Positions 59,761 to 64,000 of a stretch of 64,000 bases of DNA are shown piece by piece (the stretch's first letter is position 1; each line of letters starts with the position of its first letter). The position numbers and the translations under genes were made by a program. The notes below the pieces were generated by a model, which saw only the letters and a program-made list of their open reading frames with translations, was not told where the DNA came from and ran no database searches. This DNA is from Boswellia sacra (taxonomy: Eukaryota > Streptophyta > Magnoliopsida > Sapindales > Burseraceae): the NCBI GenBank assembly GCA_013180625.2, contig SNVD02011092.1, positions 1 through 64,000 on the forward strand, in the 5' to 3' direction.

Positions 59761-62033
59761 GCATGGGATAAGCCTAGAAAATTCATTTTTCTTCTCCCTT
59801 TCTCTTTGAACGTCCAGTACCCTCTCTCCCTCTTTTTCCCTCAATTTTTCCATGGAATCAAGAAGAGAGGAAGGAAACAAGAGGCCAAGATGTAAGAATT
59901 CACTTCTCTCTCTCTAACTCTAGCCATAACCATGCAATTGAGCGATGGTTTATTGTTTTTTTGTGATATTTCATGTCAGAAATATTCTGTAAATGGCTAG
60001 AAAAACATGAATTAGAGTGTATTATGAAAGAATTTAAAGATTTGATGATGCTAGGAAGCTAGAAGTAAAGTATGAGTATGAATCCTGCAGAGTTGTTTTT
60101 CTAAACAGTACTAAGTCCAAAAATTCCCATAAATTCTATGGTTATTTACTGACTCTGAAATTTTTATATGGTAAACTATACACCTCAAGAAGTTTGTAGA
60201 ATTTTGAAACACTTGAAAATTCGTAGTGTGTGAATTGTAATGAATTTTTGAAATTCTGGTTTAAAATTGTGAATTCCCCTGTTTTAAAACAGGGCAGGGG
60301 GAGTGAACTCGATTTGAGGGGGCAAATCTTTGTAAAATTTTGTGATTTTTAATATGAAAACCCTTGGTTATGTTTTCTGTTAGACTGTAAATTTTCATGG
60401 TTTTTGGAGTTGTGTATGAATTGTTATGATTTTTCAAATCTGGACTTAAAGAACTGTGAATGTTAAGTTCCAGAACTGAATATGTGAAATAAATTCCGTC
60501 TGACTGCCTTAAACTCCTTAGAAAATCGTGATTTTTGGTGGAATGACTCTTATATGAGTCTAGTTTTAGACTGGAAATTTTGGTAGAGATTGGACTATTG
60601 TAGAATTTTATAAAATTCTTCAAAGTTGCACTGTTCAGTTGAAAGATCTGCAGACAGATTTGTTGTGTGAATGAAATTAAGGATTTTCAAGGGGTATATG
60701 ACCTTATTTTGACTCAATAAAATTCATGGACTATAATATGTATGTCTATTTGATTTTCATGAATTTTGGTGATGATTAGAAATGAATAACCTCTTATTAT
60801 AATAATCCAACCAATATGTGTGTGTGATAGAGTTTAATAAATGATGTTATTGGTTGGTTAAATTGTTGTTGACCTATAAAGGGTTTAATTCTTTCTAAAT
60901 GGACATTGATCAGTGTGTCATAACTATGACAATAGTTACCAGAGAGGAAGGAGAAGAAGAAGAGATGAACTTTAAACAATTGCTTATCAAGAAATATATG
61001 AAAACAAAAGTAAGAGGCGAGGCTAACCAAGTAAGTAGCTAGACCTTTCTGAGGACACAACAGATGTTCACTCTTAATGAAATGTATTTAATGATTATGT
61101 TTGTGAATATATGTGAAATGTGTTTATGGAATGTGGATGGGGTCATGAATACATGGACCTTGATATAAGAAATGATTTGATTGGGGTTTATAGTGATTTA
61201 TGAAATGTGTGATTTTATACACTTTGATATATATGTGATTGACTTGTTGGTGTAACTTCTATATGTGTGAGATATAGAAATGTGAATGTGCCCTCATATA
61301 TGTGAATTTGTTGTGATATGGCTTGAATAATAATGCCAATGAAACGATGTGTGTATATGAAGAATGAAATACATGCTAAACATTCTAGGATACTAATTCC
61401 TCATGTGGAGGACATGGCAAATGAATGTCTATGAAAAACCATGTGTATTAGAGTGCCATGAATATGTACGAGTGGAAAATGAATGAGATTAGTTACACAT
61501 GGACATAGTTATGCAACGATGTGATTGAAATACATCAAAGAGTAATAGAAGGGTTAGCAATAATAAAGAATTCAATGGGGTTCTATATGTGTAGAAATGA
61601 TGCCAATGTGTGGATCGTGCACATCCATAAGTGTATGTGAGATATGTAGGTTTACTGTATTTACGAATGTATATGTGATTAATGAGAAGCCTACGTAGAA
61701 CCTCAATTATGATAGTGAACTGCAATATTGTGATGTGTGAAGGCATGTATCACTGTGTGATGTGTTATGAATTTGAAATTACATGCCAAGCCCATAGGAA
61801 AATGTTGAATGTGAAATGTGAAATGTGATACTGTTAAATGCTAGCATTATGGTGAATGAATTGTGATATGCTGTGATTGGGTTAGAAGCTTGATATAAAG
61901 CTTCATTTATGTGACTGAAGTGTGAAATGTGATATGTGAGTGAAAGCTTCATATAGAGCTTCACTTATGTGACTGAATATGAAAACTGATATGTGAGTGG
62001 CATGCCACAACTTAGGATATTTGGCTCTCATAA

Positions 62034-62435
62034 CTTGAGGGGAGGTCTGTACCATGTGTTTCCCTAGATGGGATTCGGTAGCATGGGCTCGGTATCACTC
62101 GGATTGTCAGACTAGCCTCGAGTTATTTCAAGTGTAGGCACCTGAATATATCTGTACTGTTACGTACTCCCATGGCTTGAGGGGAGGTCTGGATCATGTG
62201 TTTCTCTAGACGAGATTCGGTAGCATGGGCCCGGTATCACCTGGATTGTCAGACTAGCCTTGAGCTATTACATGGGTAGGCCTCTGAATGTATCTGTACC
62301 GTTCTGTATTCCCATGGCTTGAGGGGAGGTCTGGACCATGTGTTTCTCTAGACGAGATTCGATAGCATGGACCCGGTATCACCCGGATTATCAGACTAGC
62401 CTTGAGCTGATTCATGGGTAGGCCTACATATGGGC
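62034..62435. repeat. 142-bp tandem repeat in the solo LTR
   Basis: Three units start with CTTGAGGGGAGGTCTG at 62,034, 62,176 and 62,318, each containing GATTCGGTAGCATGGGC-type and TCAGACTAGCCT phrases. The period is exactly 142 bp; the third unit is slightly truncated. Confidence 0.88.
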
Positions 62436-63375
62436 ACTGACTGTGAAATGAAAAGTCCTACCTTGATTAGAGAGCATTATTCCTAAGTATCTGTGGCTGT
62501 ACTGTGGAAGCTTCCGAAATTATGTGAAATGGATATCCATAAGAACAATGTAGTTAGTTTATGGCATCTCATGTGTGAATGATTTATATGTTTATGGGAG
62601 CACATGAGGATGTGATAGACTTGTGGAAAGTTTAATTGTAAATGAGACATGTGTATGTAAATGGGTGTATGTGATGAGCTTTGGCATGGAAAAGCCATGC
62701 TTGATTACCCATAGACAGGTATTTATGGAATTAGGAATGTGACTGGATAAGAGAGCAATTGGTCTAGGAAATGGCCAATGATACAAGATTGGCGTAGGAG
62801 CATTATTAAATGGTGCAATAGTGCATCTTTAGCAGATCTAAAGAGATATAGGCAGAGAATTGGCATCGCTGCGCCATACCTTTCGTGCTGAAGCGCTATT
62901 TGCACTGACTCAAGTAAGAGAGAATTAGAGAGTTGGTGCATACGTGCCCTCCCTTGGCGCAGGAGCGCGAAACTGGAATTTGCAACGGATTGGAAATCAG
63001 AAACTTGGCGTCGTCTTGCCAGTTTCCTAGCACAGGGGCACGTTCCTTGAACACTGAAATCAATGTTCTGATTTTCTTAGTAAAGCACTGTTGGCTTGCA
63101 TACCAAGAAATGAATAGTAATCAATGATTATGGAATAAGTATTGAATAATAGTTTTATTCTAAAATGGTTATCGTCATTAATTGTTTTATTTTGAGTATT
63201 ACGTCAGTTTTATAATTCTAGCTGCTTACTGAGTTTCATACTCACTAATCTGTTGTGTACCTCAGGTATTCGATCAGTAAAAGACTAAGGAAGGATTTCG
63301 GCATAACGACGACTGTGTTCCCTTGGCAAGCCCTTATCCGCTACAATATTAGTACATTGGGTGCGGGTTGTGACA

Positions 63376-64000
63376 TTAAGGATCCGGAAAGGGTTGACCA
63401 AATTTAGAAACATGCAAACATGTCCAATATTACGAATCAAGTAAGCTTGAGACCCTGCCTGCGATTTTTTTTAACGAATTGTAATATTTCATTTTATCTA
63501 AATGAAATAAAAGATTTATTTATGCGTTTTCAAGTATGGAGAATGGAGGATGAAAATGAATTGTTAAGAAATGGGGAAGAAAGGGAATTAGTTTTCTGCC
63601 GAGAAGAAATCTTCAACATCCATAGAATCTGTGTTCATCCACATCCATTTTTTTCTCCCTCTTTGTTTTGTTAAATTTTGGCTTTTTTTTTTAAATTTTT
63701 TTCAATAACTTTTAATTGCTTATGAATAACACATCTATATCCACAGAATCTGAGTTCACCCACATCCACTTTTTTTTCCTTCCTTTTTTTGTTGTTTTGT
63801 TATTATTTTTTTTTACACTTTTTATTGCTTATGAATAACACATCTATTCCGTTTTTGAAACATAAAGCCGTTTTTAAAAGTTAGTTTACCAAATATCTTG
63901 CAACTTCTTTTAGAAGTTGATTATTTCTATAGAACAATAGAAGTTTATTTCTGCAGCAACAACCCCAAACTGGCCCTAACTATTAATATTATGCCATAAA
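63376..64000 (+). repeat. segmental duplication block 2, copy b (right part)
   Basis: Matches 54,839-55,460, resuming with GGATCCGGAAAGGG after the solo LTR and running to the window end. It includes a second MEDENELLRNGEERELVFCR stretch (63,547-63,606). Confidence 0.85.

Larger units (their letters stand above)
59567..63375 (+). mobile_element. 3.8-kb solo LTR (Gypsy-type)
   Basis: 3,809 bp beginning TGTGACACCC and ending GGTTGTGACA, flanked by the 5-bp duplication TTAAG (59,562-59,566 and 63,376-63,380). The target sequence is uninterrupted in copy a of block 2, which fixes the ends exactly. No gag-pol sequence and no second copy of the ends inside, so it is a solo LTR rather than a small element. 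Orientation is inferred from a TATA box (TATTTATAAA, 59,751). TGTGACACC starts and LTRs of this size are known in large Gypsy elements. Confidence 0.85.

Noticed and set aside
59632..62941. Small minus-strand frames inside the solo LTR
   Set aside because: They are short, His/Tyr-rich by composition, and lie within a non-coding LTR.

Overview
The window is nuclear DNA of a flowering plant. The evidence is AT-rich sequence with GT-AG introns, exon fragments of plant-type genes (TOPLESS-related co-repressor, acyl-activating enzyme of the AAE17/18 type) and a dense, nested set of plant transposable elements (copia, a large Gypsy-type LTR, Mutator-like, CACTA, hAT and PIF/Harbinger-like). I see no intact host gene, no RNA gene and no CRISPR. 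Everything coding is either captured or pseudogenised exon fragments, or transposon protein remnants. The species cannot be named from this sequence.

Layout. 1-13,107: the 3' part of a large CACTA element whose 5' end lies outside the window. It carries, all on the + strand, exon-intron fragments of at least five unrelated genes: TOPLESS-related, arginyl-tRNA synthetase, a quinone oxidoreductase-type dehydrogenase, DEAD-box helicase UAP56/RH15-RH56, and galactokinase, plus several unrecognised exons. It ends in about 1 kb of short imperfect palindromes and a TTTTTTCTTGTAGTG terminus. 13,950-15,140: an acyl-activating-enzyme pseudogene. 15,600-16,100: a degenerate tandem array of TCGTGC palindromes. 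16,382-17,821: a non-autonomous Mutator-like element (MULE). 18,028-18,155: a MITE. 19,274-32,244: an old copia element (A), split by a younger copia element (B, 20,829-26,224, 5-bp repeats GTAAT), with its 3' LTR split by a PIF-like element (29,485-32,043).

33,820-35,235 holds a foldback element and a relic copia gag with its 3' LTR. 35,562-43,349 is a full-length but decayed MULE with perfect 9-bp target duplications. It has a mudrA-like transposase on +, a convergent Ulp1-like protease gene on -, and arrays of TCGACACT-type motifs just inside both ends. A small relative (46,526-47,374, perfect 9-bp duplications) shares its ends and motif arrays. A third array of the same motif sits inside the PIF-like element. 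44,249-45,071 is a hAT element with perfect 8-bp duplications. 47,927-53,171 is a copia element (C) on the minus strand with two 552-bp LTRs.

The right-hand 8 kb (56,445-64,000) is a rearranged second copy of three stretches found earlier in the same order: the MULE Ulp1-like gene, 45.17-46.19 kb, and 53.77-55.4 kb. It was later split by a 3.8-kb solo LTR (59,567-63,375, 5-bp repeats TTAAG). The two items most worth follow-up are the multi-gene-capturing CACTA element and the MULE family defined by CpG-rich TCGACACT subterminal arrays.
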